Below, piece after piece: positions 43,390 through 53,729 of a stretch of DNA of 64,000 nucleotides. The notes beneath the pieces are model-generated. The model was given only the letters and a program-made list of their open reading frames with translations. It was not told where the DNA came from and did no database searches. Source of the stretch: Epithemia pelagica (Eukaryota; Bacillariophyta; Bacillariophyceae; Surirellales; Surirellaceae); contig OX337231.1 of NCBI GenBank assembly GCA_946965045.2, positions 1,798,001 to 1,862,000 on the forward strand. Reading direction: 5' to 3'. How positions within the stretch are numbered: the first letter of the stretch is position 1; the number at the start of each line of letters is the position of its first letter. The translations under genes and the position numbers were made by a program.

Positions 43390-44988
43390 ATGAGAATTTT
43401 GGCACAAAGTCGTTTAGCGTTCCTGAGAATCAAATCCAGTCCAAAGTTGGTACATGAATCTTCCTCTGCTTCGGCTACTGCTAGGTGGATGACCCCTAGG
43501 CTTTTGGCTTCTACGTCATCGTTGTCTTCTTCGTCTGCGATTGACAGCGCTTGTGGACCACGAACTTCTTTGTCGGTCTTCCGATGTTTTGCGAGTTCAG
43601 CAGATGCTCAACAAGAGCATCCGAGCAGTAAACGAGCTCTCAATGCTGTCAAACTTCTTCCGTCGTACCTTACTGATGCTCGTTCTGTCGAGCAGTATCA
43701 CCCGACGAATGCTCCGAATGGCGCTCTTCAACTGGGTGTTGCCGAGTCGAAAATGTTAGAAGACTTGCTCGTACCAGCGCTGAACATGCCCATTGAGGTC
43801 GCTGGGGACTGTATTTACTATCAGCAAACTCACGGGCGGTTGCCTTGTCGAGAAAGCATTGCAAGCTACATGGAGTCTTTGCTCGATCTACCGAAGTCGA
43901 GGTTAGACGTTGAGGGTCTTGTTCTGGGCTCAGGATGCAACGCTGTCTTGGAGAATTTGTGCATTTGCCTTGCTGAACCAGGGGAAACGGTCATGATCCC
44001 AACTCCATACTACGCAGCCTTTGAATTCGACCTTGTTGCTCGGGCGAGCCTTCATGTCGAACCAGTTCCAACACAAGAGTACACTGAAATTAGCAGCAGT
44101 GACGGCAACCAACAGGGGCAGCATACGGTCGATCCGTCCAAGTACTATCCAACGGCTGCGGCGCTGACAGCCGCTTATGAGCGGTCTTCTCAGGCTGGCC
44201 ATACCCCAAAGATTTTGCTGCTGAGCCACCCACACAATCCCCTGGGTGTATGCTACCCAAAACACGTTTTGGAAGAATGCATTGACTGGTGTAGAACTAA
44301 CATGGTGCATCTCGTTAGCGACGAGATTTATGCGGGGTCTATATACAAAGATGACAAAGCCGGTTTTCAATCTATTCTGCAAGTTGCTGCTGATAATAAG
44401 AACGGCGAGGATGGAAGTCTCGGCCTTGGACCCTACGTGCACTGGGTGTATGCGATGTCGAAAGATTTCGCTTTATCAGGACTTCGTGTTGGTGTTGCCT
44501 ACAGTGAAAACAAAGCCATCCGCTTACCTATGCAGAAATTGAATGATCTCTGTCAAATTTCCTCGCAAACTCAAGTTTGGGTTGACACACTTATGAAGAA
44601 ACACACTGACGAGGATGATAAAAACTCTCCCCTCTGGGTTGATGAATTCAGACAAGAGAATCATCGTCGCTTAAGAGCTAGGTGCGACGCTCTCACTAAG
44701 TGCTTAGAAGACTGCAAAATTCCGTACTTGCCGGCAACCTCGGGTTTGTTCTGTTGGGTGGATTTGTCGGCCTATTTACCAAAGAATGGAAGCGATGCGG
44801 AACGCGAGAGGGCGTTATACTTGGAGATGGTCAAAGAGTTTGGCTTGTTACTTACACCAGGTAACTCAATGCGCAACGAAGAACCTGGATTTTTCCGTAT
44901 TGTGTTCACGGCTGCCACGGACCAAGAGTTCGAACTGGGACTGCAACGTCTGCGCCATTTCGCAAATGTTAAAGGCCAAGAGATGTAA
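43390..44988 (+). CDS. PLP-dependent class I/II aminotransferase, ACC-synthase-like
   Basis: 532 aa from the ATG at 43390; the open frame upstream has no ATG. The first 60 residues are Ser/Arg/Leu-rich with few acids (MRILAQSRLAFLRIKSS), a mitochondrial-type presequence. The fold-type I core has GSGCNAVLENL, PTPYYAAFEFD, LLLSHPHNPLGVCY (pyridine-binding Asn region), VSDEIYAGSIY and the PLP-lysine motif YAMSKDFALSGLRVG. The spacing and SKDFxLxGLR are those of the ACC synthase/ACCS clade rather than aspartate aminotransferases. True 1-aminocyclopropane-1-carboxylate production cannot be claimed; many ACCS-like proteins are transaminases. The length is complete. Confidence 0.9.
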   Translation: MRILAQSRLAFLRIKSSPKLVHESSSASATARWMTPRLLASTSSLSSSSAIDSACGPRTSLSVFRCFASSADAQQEHPSSKRALNAVKLLPSYLTDARSVEQYHPTNAPNGALQLGVAESKMLEDLLVPALNMPIEVAGDCIYYQQTHGRLPCRESIASYMESLLDLPKSRLDVEGLVLGSGCNAVLENLCICLAEPGETVMIPTPYYAAFEFDLVARASLHVEPVPTQEYTEISSSDGNQQGQHTVDPSKYYPTAAALTAAYERSSQAGHTPKILLLSHPHNPLGVCYPKHVLEECIDWCRTNMVHLVSDEIYAGSIYKDDKAGFQSILQVAADNKNGEDGSLGLGPYVHWVYAMSKDFALSGLRVGVAYSENKAIRLPMQKLNDLCQISSQTQVWVDTLMKKHTDEDDKNSPLWVDEFRQENHRRLRARCDALTKCLEDCKIPYLPATSGLFCWVDLSAYLPKNGSDAERERALYLEMVKEFGLLLTPGNSMRNEEPGFFRIVFTAATDQEFELGLQRLRHFANVKGQEM

Positions 44989-45252
44989 GAGCTACATGAG
45001 TAAATTAAAGGAGATACATCTCCTGATCCTTCTCAACAGACTTGCCAACTCATCGATCGTCAGTAGGATCTTAGTTCCGACCAAGCAGCGAGTAGTCCAT
45101 TGGGTTGGGGTAGAGGTTATCGTTTGTGCGACCGATTCTCATTTTTTCCAGATCTGAGGATTTTGTTGTTGTTGACGTGGTCGGTTTTGTCCTCGGGGCA
45201 AGTGAGAGAAGGTGACCATAATATTATCGTCAACGTCTTCTCCTTGAGCAAA

Positions 45253-46362
45253 ATGGTCTCTCCCCATGGTGTGATATTCCGGCGCTACGCAGGATGGAGA
45301 CATTTGTTTCTGCCCTTACTTCTCTTTGGTTCTATAACATCCAAAGCTTCTGCATTGTCCTTTCAACCACCTGAAAAAACCTCTGTATTGGCTGGCCTTC
45401 TTGGAGGGTTGGAAGGGCCCGGTTACAACTTCCTACCTCAGCCTCCAGTCCAACAACGAGCAGAGGTGTTATTGAAAGAGCTTGACATACAGTCCAGCGT
45501 GGATCCTGTATTGGCCAAAGTTCCTCCTTCAGAGCTACTGAATCTTCTTTCTGCAAGTGTCCCGACCTTATTAAGAGCCGCGAACGGCGTGTTTGGTCTC
45601 GATTATAAACTCCAATGGATACCGCGAGATGACACCAAGTATGCCTACATAGCCACGAAAACATCACAGCTTCAAGAGACCTGCACATCGAAAGTGCCAA
45701 GTCAACCCATTATTCTATATGACGTTGAATCCAATCCTGAATGTCGCCGAGTTCGGGAAGCGTGTAGCATTCTGTCGCTCACCGTCCAATTTCGTTCAGT
45801 TCCTCGGGGAGGAAGACAGTTTGGAGCTGAAATGAAGAGCTATGGTGCGTCCGACGCTCCATGTATTTATGATCCCAACTTGGCCGTGGCTGTCTCCAAT
45901 TCCGACAGAATTATTGATTTTCTCTTTACAACCTACGGATCAGGCGAGGTTCCACGCTCGCTGAAAGCACCAAGCGAGCAGACGCTCCTCAACTGGCAGT
46001 CATTGTCATCATCATTGGCGGTTGGCCTTTTTAGACTCAATGCTGGTGGGCTTTCTGTATTTTCAAACCCTCCGCCTCGTACTATTGACGGACAACCAGC
46101 TTTGACACTCTGGGCATACGAAGGGTCACCCTACTGCAAAATCGTGGCAGAAACCTTGAGCAAACTCGAACTCGAACATAACGTCATATTTACACCTCGT
46201 GGGAGTCCCAACCGTGAACTTCTTTGGAGAAAAGTAGGCCGGTTCCAAGTTCCCTACCTCGAAGATGCTCACACAGGAGTCTCTCTCTTTGAATCAACGG
46301 CCATCGTTGAATACTTGCAAAAGCAATACGGCATTGCTCCTTCTCCAGTTCAATTCATGTAG
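45253..46362 (+). CDS. tandem GST N-terminal (thioredoxin-fold) domain protein, plastid-type targeting
   Basis: 369 aa from the ATG at 45253. The N-terminal region (HLFLPLLLFGSITSKASALSFQPP) is a signal peptide with a KASALSF boundary like diatom plastid preproteins. Two thioredoxin-fold GST_N domains follow: the first near residues 145-225 (IILYDVESNPECRRVREAC), the second near 280-365 (LTLWAYEGSPYCKIVAETL, then VPYLEDAHTGVSLFESTAIV). The second keeps a glutaredoxin-like SPYC; the first has NPEC. No helical GST_C domain is present. Plants have similar two-domain plastid proteins of unknown role. A redox or glutathione-linked function is plausible but not shown. Confidence 0.85.
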   Translation: MVSPHGVIFRRYAGWRHLFLPLLLFGSITSKASALSFQPPEKTSVLAGLLGGLEGPGYNFLPQPPVQQRAEVLLKELDIQSSVDPVLAKVPPSELLNLLSASVPTLLRAANGVFGLDYKLQWIPRDDTKYAYIATKTSQLQETCTSKVPSQPIILYDVESNPECRRVREACSILSLTVQFRSVPRGGRQFGAEMKSYGASDAPCIYDPNLAVAVSNSDRIIDFLFTTYGSGEVPRSLKAPSEQTLLNWQSLSSSLAVGLFRLNAGGLSVFSNPPPRTIDGQPALTLWAYEGSPYCKIVAETLSKLELEHNVIFTPRGSPNRELLWRKVGRFQVPYLEDAHTGVSLFESTAIVEYLQKQYGIAPSPVQFM

Positions 46363-47021
46363 ACGATCACAATTGCCATCAAGATCTCGTGCGCCCACTA
46401 GCATTTCGGCTCTTCTAGCAATCGCGGAGGACGTTGCGGAGAGCATATGTGGGCAGAGTGCAGATGATGGCTTTGTTCCATGCAGTCGCAACATCGGAAG
46501 AGTTGAGTGTCCAAGACAAAGACTCATCTTGCTGGAAACAAAGTTGTTTTCTTTCTCCTGCTCCTACTCGAGTCTCGAGTACCCCTAGCTAGGAAAAATA
46601 CTTCTAAGATTCTAGTACGAGTAGGCACCATAGCACTCCACCCACGTGTGGTCGCACTCGTGCTCGTACTGGATAATTATTTTTTAACAATCTTGCAGGG
46701 CTATGATAAATGAATTGCCCAGCCATTCACCGAGAAAAGGCCCAACCGAAATCAAAGAGTAGGATACTATTAATTGATGTAGCGATGCGCACCTCATATT
46801 GTAGAAAAGATCCTGGATCGAAGCTCCGTCCGTTGTCCGTTGAGACCATTGGGACTACTCGTACCGGTACAGTAATAAGAGTATTGAAGAACTGCGGCAC
46901 TTTGTCCCCTCTTTCTGGTTCGCGATCACATTGCTGCGCCATAGCGATCGTGATCGCGCAACAAAAAAGGAGCAAATCCATTGTTAAAAAGTTGGGAGTG
47001 CTCTGTTGACATAGTTTCATC
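46363..47021. other. intergenic with a short palindrome
   Basis: About 660 bp. CGCGATCAC at 46921-46929 and GTGATCGCG at 46950-46958 form a 9-bp inverted repeat with a 20-bp loop about 65 bp upstream of the next start. It is a possible regulatory or structural element, inferred only. Nothing else was recognised. Confidence 0.4.
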
Positions 47022-48334
47022 ATGACTTGGAAGAACAGTGTTGTTAAGAGCATCTCTATGCTTGCTTGGCTTGGAGCCGCTTTGTCCGAGGAGCCGACAA
47101 CAACAAGCGTGTCTCATGCTTCCTGCGAAGCCTATGGTATGCCTTTTGAAAAGGACAGTACATACCACGGAGATCAAGTTTGTGATCGATCCCGACACAA
47201 TGAGTTCAAACAAAACTTGCATCGTGGTAAGTGTTGGCAAGAAGGCTTTCTTGTATGGAGCGACCAGTCTCATTGATATCATGTGCTTTGATGTCATCAG
47301 GTCATACCTTTCAACGTTTGAACAAAAATAAGGACTTTGTCCATGTGCCAAATGAGAAGACCGTGCTTTGCCCCCTAGATGTCCAAGATTTGGTTCAAAG
47401 CGAAGAGAATAGAAATGGTATGGATACAATGTGGATTGTAGAAAACACAAGTTCCGAGCCCATTGTCTTGTCCTTTGTTGGGAGAGATGGTGTTGAGTAT
47501 TCTGCCTCGAATTCCAAAATTACCCCTCCGCAGGATGATCCTCGTGCTTTTTTGAAGCCCAAACAGTGGAAAGCCCTTCATGCCTGGGAAGGACACGTCT
47601 TCCATGTACGCTCGTTTGATTCGGAAACGGGTACTCTTGGACCTGTCCTTCTCCAACATCGAGTGGGACTCATACCAGTTGGAGCTCGAGCTCAAGATCT
47701 ACAGTGCCCCCTGGACGATCCAGAACCTTTGAAGGACAAGGCTCAACGTGATCCCAATTTCAAGCGTACGCCACCCAGGGTAAATCGTCGCTGCAATACC
47801 ATGGACGTTGGTTTCCGTAATATGGCCAATTGTCCATTAAACGCTTATTACATTCACAAAGATTCAAATCAAACAACGTGCAGAGAAGAGTTCAAGTTTC
47901 ATCTTGGCATGAACCCGCTTCCTGGTGATTTCATGTGGCAGTGGGATTCGCGAACCAAATTTGAGCAAACCTTTGTGGGACACTCTTTTGCCTTTCGATC
48001 GGCTGCAGATCCATCCATTTTGGTCGACACGGTAACGCTACAGCCAACCCGTGTTACAGACTGCCCTCTACTGAAGCAGCAGGCTCAGGTCAACAAAGTT
48101 ACCTCCGTTGGTGAGATGGAACAGGTCTTCTTGCCCCTTTCGGATGATGGGGAAGTTTCGAAGCAAGACCAACTTTTGGATACCCTTGCACGTATGGAGC
48201 GCAATGTCGTGGAGAATGTTTTCAATGTTTCCTACGGACTCAATACGACCGCTGCTAATGGAAATCGATCTCGGTCCCGTCCGCTTCGCCATGGCGCAAG
48301 GCTTTATCATCATCATGCTATCAACTCGTTCTAA
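47022..48334 (+). CDS. protein with two VHL-beta-like domains and possible secretion signal
   Basis: Two exons: 47022-47226 and 47301-48334, with a 74-bp intron, phase 1. The product is 412 aa. The N-terminus has a weak signal-like stretch (SISMLAWLGAALSEEP). Two similar blocks follow: IVENTSSEPIVLSFVGRDG with WKALHAWEGHVFHVR (about 110-180), and NMANCPLNAYYIHKD with FEQTFVGHSFAFRSA (about 260-330). Each has the N-x-S/C-x-V/L start and the terminal W/F-x-G-H-x-F of the VHL beta domain. This is a fold-level resemblance, seen by eye. A basic tail (NRSRSRPLRHGARLYHHHA) ends the protein. In VHL the domain binds hydroxyproline; that cannot be assumed here. Confidence 0.7.
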
Positions 48335-48541
48335 GGATCTTAATGCTCTTACATTCCTTTACCCGCTTTACAGCGTTTGTATCTCATCCTGTTTCACTAT
48401 GTTCCACAACAACAGGGATAAATTCATAAGTTAGAAGAAAACATTCATTTACAATAGTTGCATGATTCGCGTTAACAACCACACATTGCTGGACTCGTAA
48501 ATCCCTTCATCGAGATTTCCGTCGATATGCAAGAGAACAAT

Positions 48542-49838
48542 CTATTGTTCGTCACCCCACTCTGGTGTACCCCATTCGAGTACTTGGACTTTGGCCCCTC
48601 GTGCAATTGTTCTCCCTTCCATTCCTACGCCAGCAATGGCATTTTGAGCAAAAAAGGCGGCATCGGGTTGTTTTTCGGGTGACATTCTGCGAAACTCCCG
48701 CAGAGTCAGCAAAGGCTCTTCATACACATGCCCATTGATCTGGTCAGTACACGATTGTTTGCAGCGAGGGCAGCCCTTGACCACGTGAAAGACGACGCCA
48801 TCAATCGACACGACCTTCCATCGATCCTCTTCAAAGGGTTCCATCGTACTGCCCTCCACGACAATGTTGGGCCGAAATCTACTCATGGGAAGTTCGGGAT
48901 GCTTCTTGGCCTTAATTCGCCGATTGAGTTCATTCAAAGAAGCAGTTGTGGCAATGAGAATGGGAAATCCATCGACGAGGCTCACGGGTGGGTTCTCACA
49001 GGCGGGCAGCAACCGTGTCGATGGTGGTGTAAAGGCTTCTGTGGTGGCACGGCGATCCACCGGGGACTGCCTTACCAAACGCACAGGAGCAGTTTTGAAT
49101 TCATCGGGCAACTGATCATCCGCGTCCAAAAGTTTTCGAAAGAAGGACGACGCTTCATCGCCCATGTCTTGGACCTTTACAACGTCATCCCATAGCTTTG
49201 CCAAATGCTCTGTTGTACGTCCATCTTCCCGAGGCACCGCTTTCGTCGAAACTCTGAGACTATCTCCTGGCAATAGATGACTGGTAAAATGGACAAACTT
49301 TTCGTTCCCATTGTCATTTTGGGTATCCCTGACAATCTTTGCGGTTACAGCGGCAAGGCGAGGACATTGTCTTTGTGACAAAAATCGATGAGTTGGCTCC
49401 CCGTCATCGAAGGCTGTCTTCCAAATGGGAAGAGGCAAGGGTGTTATAAGCATAAATTGTCTATCGTCTTGGAAGCCTTTCGAGTCCAACGTTACACTTG
49501 CCACTTCCACGGCTCGCAAGGACTTGACTTTGGGTGTACATGATTAATGAGGATCCTGATACAAGACATGCTTAAGCCTTTATGTAGGCGCTTTACCACT
49601 TACCAGGATAGATAAAGAGACCAGTTACGGTTCCTCTGAATCTTCTATCTGTTGTGTTCTTCGAATCTTTGGTACCTGTGGATGTCTTTCCTGCAACAAG
49701 CAGCCTTTGAAGATGGATGCGTCCAACAATGGTCCGAACTCGCCGAACAATAGGAACGAACAGCACGGCTGTCAAAGCGACAACCACAAGAGATGTTAGC
49801 AACACTACGCGCTCTGATTGATCAAGCCTTTCCATCAT
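48542..49838 (-). CDS. MOSC-domain molybdoenzyme, mARC-like
   Basis: Exons 49838-49604 and 49527-48542, with a 76-bp intron at 49528-49603. The product is 406 aa. The splice yields LFIYPVKSLRAVEV, the MOSC_N signature. The C-terminal MOSC domain has FRPNIVVEG, GCPRCKQSCTDQINGH (molybdenum-ligating Cys region), EPLLTLREFR and AGVGMEGRTIARG. MMERLDQSERVVLLTSLVVV gives an N-terminal anchor as in human MARC1/2, so I prefer 49838 as start. An in-frame ATG at 50030 would add 64 residues and lies inside the adjacent transposon end. mARC reduces N-hydroxylated compounds with cytochrome b5 at the outer mitochondrial membrane. Confidence 0.9.
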
Positions 49839-50024
49839 TTTGAATTGTGATTGTGGATCAAACGTGTACGACAGATGCAATGCGAGAAATTGCCCAAGCA
49901 TGTGAACAAAAATGAAGAGGCAAGATACGCTCGCGTCTTTTTCCTCACCATTGGGTCGCTTGTCGGTCGTCCATATTGGTCCACAAGATCCATATCGACG
50001 CGCTCGCCGTGCTCCTGGCGTTAA

Positions 50025-50833
50025 CGCCATACGTAAGGAACGGGTTTTAAGCGTAACGGAGTAGAAAATAAACTACTCCCATAAAAAATATGGGATCAGT
50101 GCTTTGACTCCCATAAACTACTCCCATCTTAACACGGTTTGAAAACTCCCAGTTTTAATTTCGAGTACAAATTTATTCATAGTGAGAATTTTTTGTCATT
50201 TTAGTCGCTTTTCTCGAACTTGAGCGGCCATCCGCGATGACCATGAGAGACAATGAGGGCGGACAATGAAAATGGCATGGATCATCTTCCAATGATGCCA
50301 AACCAGGTCAGAATGGATGAAGGAAAGTCAATTGATCAAGACAGATGGTATGTGGAGGCGAAAGTTGACCAAGGAAAGGTTCAATGTGTCAAAAAGGGTC
50401 AATGCTGTGAAGCAGGCAAAAACATGGTCTGAGAGAGGGAATTGCCGAATGCTCAACAGAGGTGCTGTCAAATCACAAATAAAGACAAAGTCCTATAGTT
50501 CATATTATTTTACACCAGAATGGAAGGTCTTGACATTTGCTGTAGGATATTGAGTGTGTGCGTACTGCTCAAAGTTGGGCCATGGTCGATGGGATGAGAA
50601 AATCACAAAAATCATCCAAGTTTTGATACACGAAACGACTGTTATAATTTCAAAATCAGTGTAGACTATGATATATGAAAATGTTCAAAATTCCACAAAC
50701 TATTAGAATTACAAGTGAAAAAGACAATGACGTCTATATTCCAATTAGTAGATGTCTTCAAAGTTATGGGAGGAGTGTATATACTGCTCGAATTTATGGG
50801 ATCAGTATATATACTGCTCCCTTACGTATGGCG
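50025..50833. mobile_element. 809-bp non-autonomous element flanked by TTAA
   Basis: Inverted ends CGCCATACGTAAGG (14 bp perfect) at 50025-50038 and 50820-50833. TTAA is present on both sides (50021-50024 and 50834-50837), a piggyBac-type target site, although TTAA is its own complement and the TIR sequence is not typical piggyBac. The interior has repeated ATGGGATCAGT and CTACTCCCAT words near both ends. No transposase ORF is present. It is inserted directly upstream of the mARC-like gene. Confidence 0.8.
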
Positions 50834-50837
50834 TTAA

Positions 50838-51247
50838 TCATACCGATATCGATATTTACTTTTACATATTGGGAGCGCCATCTATGCTGGTATGGGTTTG
50901 GCGACTCGTCTGGTTCTGGTTGCTCGTTGGTCTTGGTGGAATGAGCAATTAAGGAGAGTACAATATTTTCTGGTACCTATTGGTAGGAGTGACCCTAACA
51001 AACCTTCGTTCTCGCCCGTTCGACGAAAACTACTTGCAAGGAGATAGTATTATTATGTGCTACGCACGTGCGCAATGCCTCCTACTTAGGAGTTCAATGC
51101 CGACGGATTATGGTTCCGTTAGGCTATTTAAAGGGTTTCTTTTTCCTTGTACACTACAGAAGAAAGAGAAACAAGACTTGCTGAATCTGGAGGCAGAAAG
51201 ATGGAAATGCACTCATACTTCGTCGTTGACGTTGTGTCCTCATTGCA
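50838..51247. other. intergenic, nothing recognised
   Basis: 410 bp between the TTAA element and the next plus-strand ORF. A small frame near 51147 overlaps that ORF and may be part of its 5' end. No other feature was seen. Confidence 0.35.
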
Positions 51248-52195
51248 ATGGTCCAAGAGAAACATGATACAAGGCAACGGAGGCGGTTCTTACGTCCGCG
51301 TCCTCAATGGGTCGAAGCACATCCCATGGAGAAACGAGGTGAATTCACACGATTGAACGAGCTTGCGCAGGAAAGTGACCCTGCTCGTGGCCACGACAAC
51401 AACCCTAACGAGCCGTTGCTATCATCGTCATCGGAGCCGTTCACATACTTCGAAGCACCACCTAGCTCCTCAACTGGACCAACTGTGGCGTACAATTGTT
51501 TGTTAATACCGGTATTTTTCGCAGTGTGGTGGTATTGGACAAAACGAACAGCACAAGCCGTGACCAAAGGTCTGTTGAAACATGAAATTCGCATTGTCAC
51601 CTGTAAGAGCAGACATGCAAGTATTTCTCGCACCGCTGAAAATGGTGATGAATGCCATCAGGACTCTTCCCCTTATCAGCTCGACACTGACGGAAACTCG
51701 GTCACCAACGGTCACTCTGAGGGAACCAGTGTTGATTCAATGTCGGAATTGCCCCCTCCGCCACCAGCTGTTTCTCTCATGAGAGATGAGTTTGACACGT
51801 GGGAGGACGTTCTGAAAAATTCTTCTTCGGACGAAAACCGTGTCCAGTGGATCACGGCCTCGAAGCGCATGGACATGGAACACAGATCCGTATCTCCTGC
51901 CAAGGGCAAGACGGCCATCAAGAAACAACAACGACTCTCTGGTAAGCGCGTGTGGGTTGAAGAACAAAAGTCTCGTCGACCCTCAGCATCGCCATTGCGA
52001 CGATCGAACGAACGACAAAAATCTCTAAAGTACCTGAAAGAAGCTTTGATCAAGGAATCCCCAGAGAGTTTGGACGAACGAGCTAATATGCACGTTGCCG
52101 ACGAGGCACCGTCCGTCGGTGAACTTGTGTCTTGCTCGTCACCAGCTCGCAAAATAGATGATATATCGCACCGAGAAATCGCCCCTATTTCATAG
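51248..52195 (+). CDS. hypothetical single-pass membrane protein
   Basis: 315 aa from the ATG at 51248; another in-frame ATG at 51326 (MEKRGEFTRLNELAQ) is an equally good start. One hydrophobic helix (VAYNCLLIPVFFAVWWYWT) lies near residue 90, followed by KRTAQAVTKGLLKHE. The rest is polar, with a polyproline run (PPPPPA), several SP and KSR motifs and an acidic C-terminus, which suggests an intrinsically disordered cytoplasmic tail with phosphorylation sites. No domain is recognised. Codon use looks coding and the frame is long and unbroken, but there is no homology evidence. Confidence 0.6.
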   Translation: MVQEKHDTRQRRRFLRPRPQWVEAHPMEKRGEFTRLNELAQESDPARGHDNNPNEPLLSSSSEPFTYFEAPPSSSTGPTVAYNCLLIPVFFAVWWYWTKRTAQAVTKGLLKHEIRIVTCKSRHASISRTAENGDECHQDSSPYQLDTDGNSVTNGHSEGTSVDSMSELPPPPPAVSLMRDEFDTWEDVLKNSSSDENRVQWITASKRMDMEHRSVSPAKGKTAIKKQQRLSGKRVWVEEQKSRRPSASPLRRSNERQKSLKYLKEALIKESPESLDERANMHVADEAPSVGELVSCSSPARKIDDISHREIAPIS

Positions 52196-52428
52196 CGCAA
52201 CACCTTGGTAATGAGCACCGTGCATAAGGTGTATTTCACGTAATACTCAGATCTTTTCAGTACCTGACTGATGCTAATGATGATCTTTCGGATTAGAGGC
52301 CAAAGCCACAATCTTTGGAAAACTGCATGTACAAACGCAAGGTGTCTTGGTGCTGTATATTACACATGGCGAAGCATCATTTGACACATTAATGTTTATT
52401 AGGATCTGCCTTTGTGCATTGCAATTTC

Positions 52429-53493
52429 TTAAAGTTCCCCGCAGTCTTTGACAATGACAGGTTGAGCGGTGGCGCCACTCTGACTGCCCACGGCCTCAAT
52501 CTTGTCCACCACGTCCATTCCAGCCGTCACCTTTCCAAAGACAACTTTTGTTCCAGCAAAGCGCATGCATCGATTAGGTGTCAAATTCTTATATTGAAAA
52601 AATTCCATTAAATCGATCACAACGATGTATACGTACCATGCTTTCCGTCCAACCAGGGAGTGTCGACGGTACAAATAAAGAACTGAGATCCATTGGTATT
52701 GGGACCCGCATTGGCCATACTGAGAATACCCTTTCCCGTATGCGTGAGTTCAAAGTTTTCGTCCTGTTCACGACAAGTCATCAATTTGAAAAAAGAAAAG
52801 TATGAGAGACAGGCGCTCCGTCGTAATGATCCGACATGTGCATTATCGAAGAGGGAAACAACGTACGTTGAAGGTGCGGCCGTAAATGGATTTGCCTCCT
52901 GTTCCGTTCATGTTGGTAAAATCTCCGCTGTGTATCGGTAAACAAGTCAGTAAGATGGCCGTGAACGGACAAAACGAAGGCTACGACCATCTCTATAGGC
53001 CTTGCAAGCGAAATCATCTGGTTAACTCGAATGTCGACAAACTCACCCTTGACACATGAATTGGGGAATCACACGATGGAAAGGACTTCCCTTGTATCCG
53101 AATCCAGCCTCGCCAGTACACAGCTGCCGGAAATTTTCGGCGGTTTCGGGAGCGACATCAGCCCTCAACTCAAACTCGATACGACCGACATCTTGTCCAC
53201 CGACTTCCATGTCAAAAAACACTGTATGTGTGATATCAGAATCAGAAGTACGTGGGAACACAACACAGCAGGACAAACCCAAATTAGTTCACACTCTATA
53301 GCATATAATTTCATGCATGTTTTTCAGATGCTCTATCTTTCTTACCTTTGGGATTGTTGAAGAGTTCCGTGGTGCGGCTAAAGGCTCGCACCGCCCCAAC
53401 TCCAGAGCGGAAAGCTGTGTGAGAGGATCTCACACCAAAGGCAGCCGTGACCGAGCTGGAAGAAGCAAGAAGTAGACCAATCATGATATTCAT
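52429..53493 (-). CDS. cyclophilin-type peptidyl-prolyl isomerase, plastid-type targeting
   Basis: Five exons: 53493-53346, 53221-53047, 52927-52867, 52763-52637 and 52544-52429. Introns are 124, 119, 103 and 92 bp. The product is 208 aa. All phases agree. The N-terminus ([19 protein letters not shown]) is a signal peptide with an AAF boundary typical of diatom plastid proteins. The cyclophilin core is complete: [33 protein letters not shown] (catalytic Arg region), [45 protein letters not shown] and ending KDCGEL. It catalyses cis-trans isomerisation of prolyl bonds. The intron density is the highest in the window. Confidence 0.95.
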
Positions 53494-53729
53494 TGGATTA
53501 GCAAAGGAAATGCTGATTCTCAGACGTTGTCAAACAAATGGATATGCAACACAGCATAAAAGCAGATTTCTATGACACTCTGCTCTGCGTTGGTGGTTTG
53601 ATGCTTGGCGAGGATCTTTTTTGGATCTTTTTCGGCGCATACTGACCAACAGATTCGGTCGCGGAAATAAATCTTGCCAGACCCAGCTCATTTTTTTTCT
53701 AGGAGAGAAGCTTCGAAGTCTCGAAGGCT

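Noticed and set aside
50317-50553. 78-codon ORF inside the TTAA-flanked element
   Set aside because: No transposase features; composition fits non-coding element filler.
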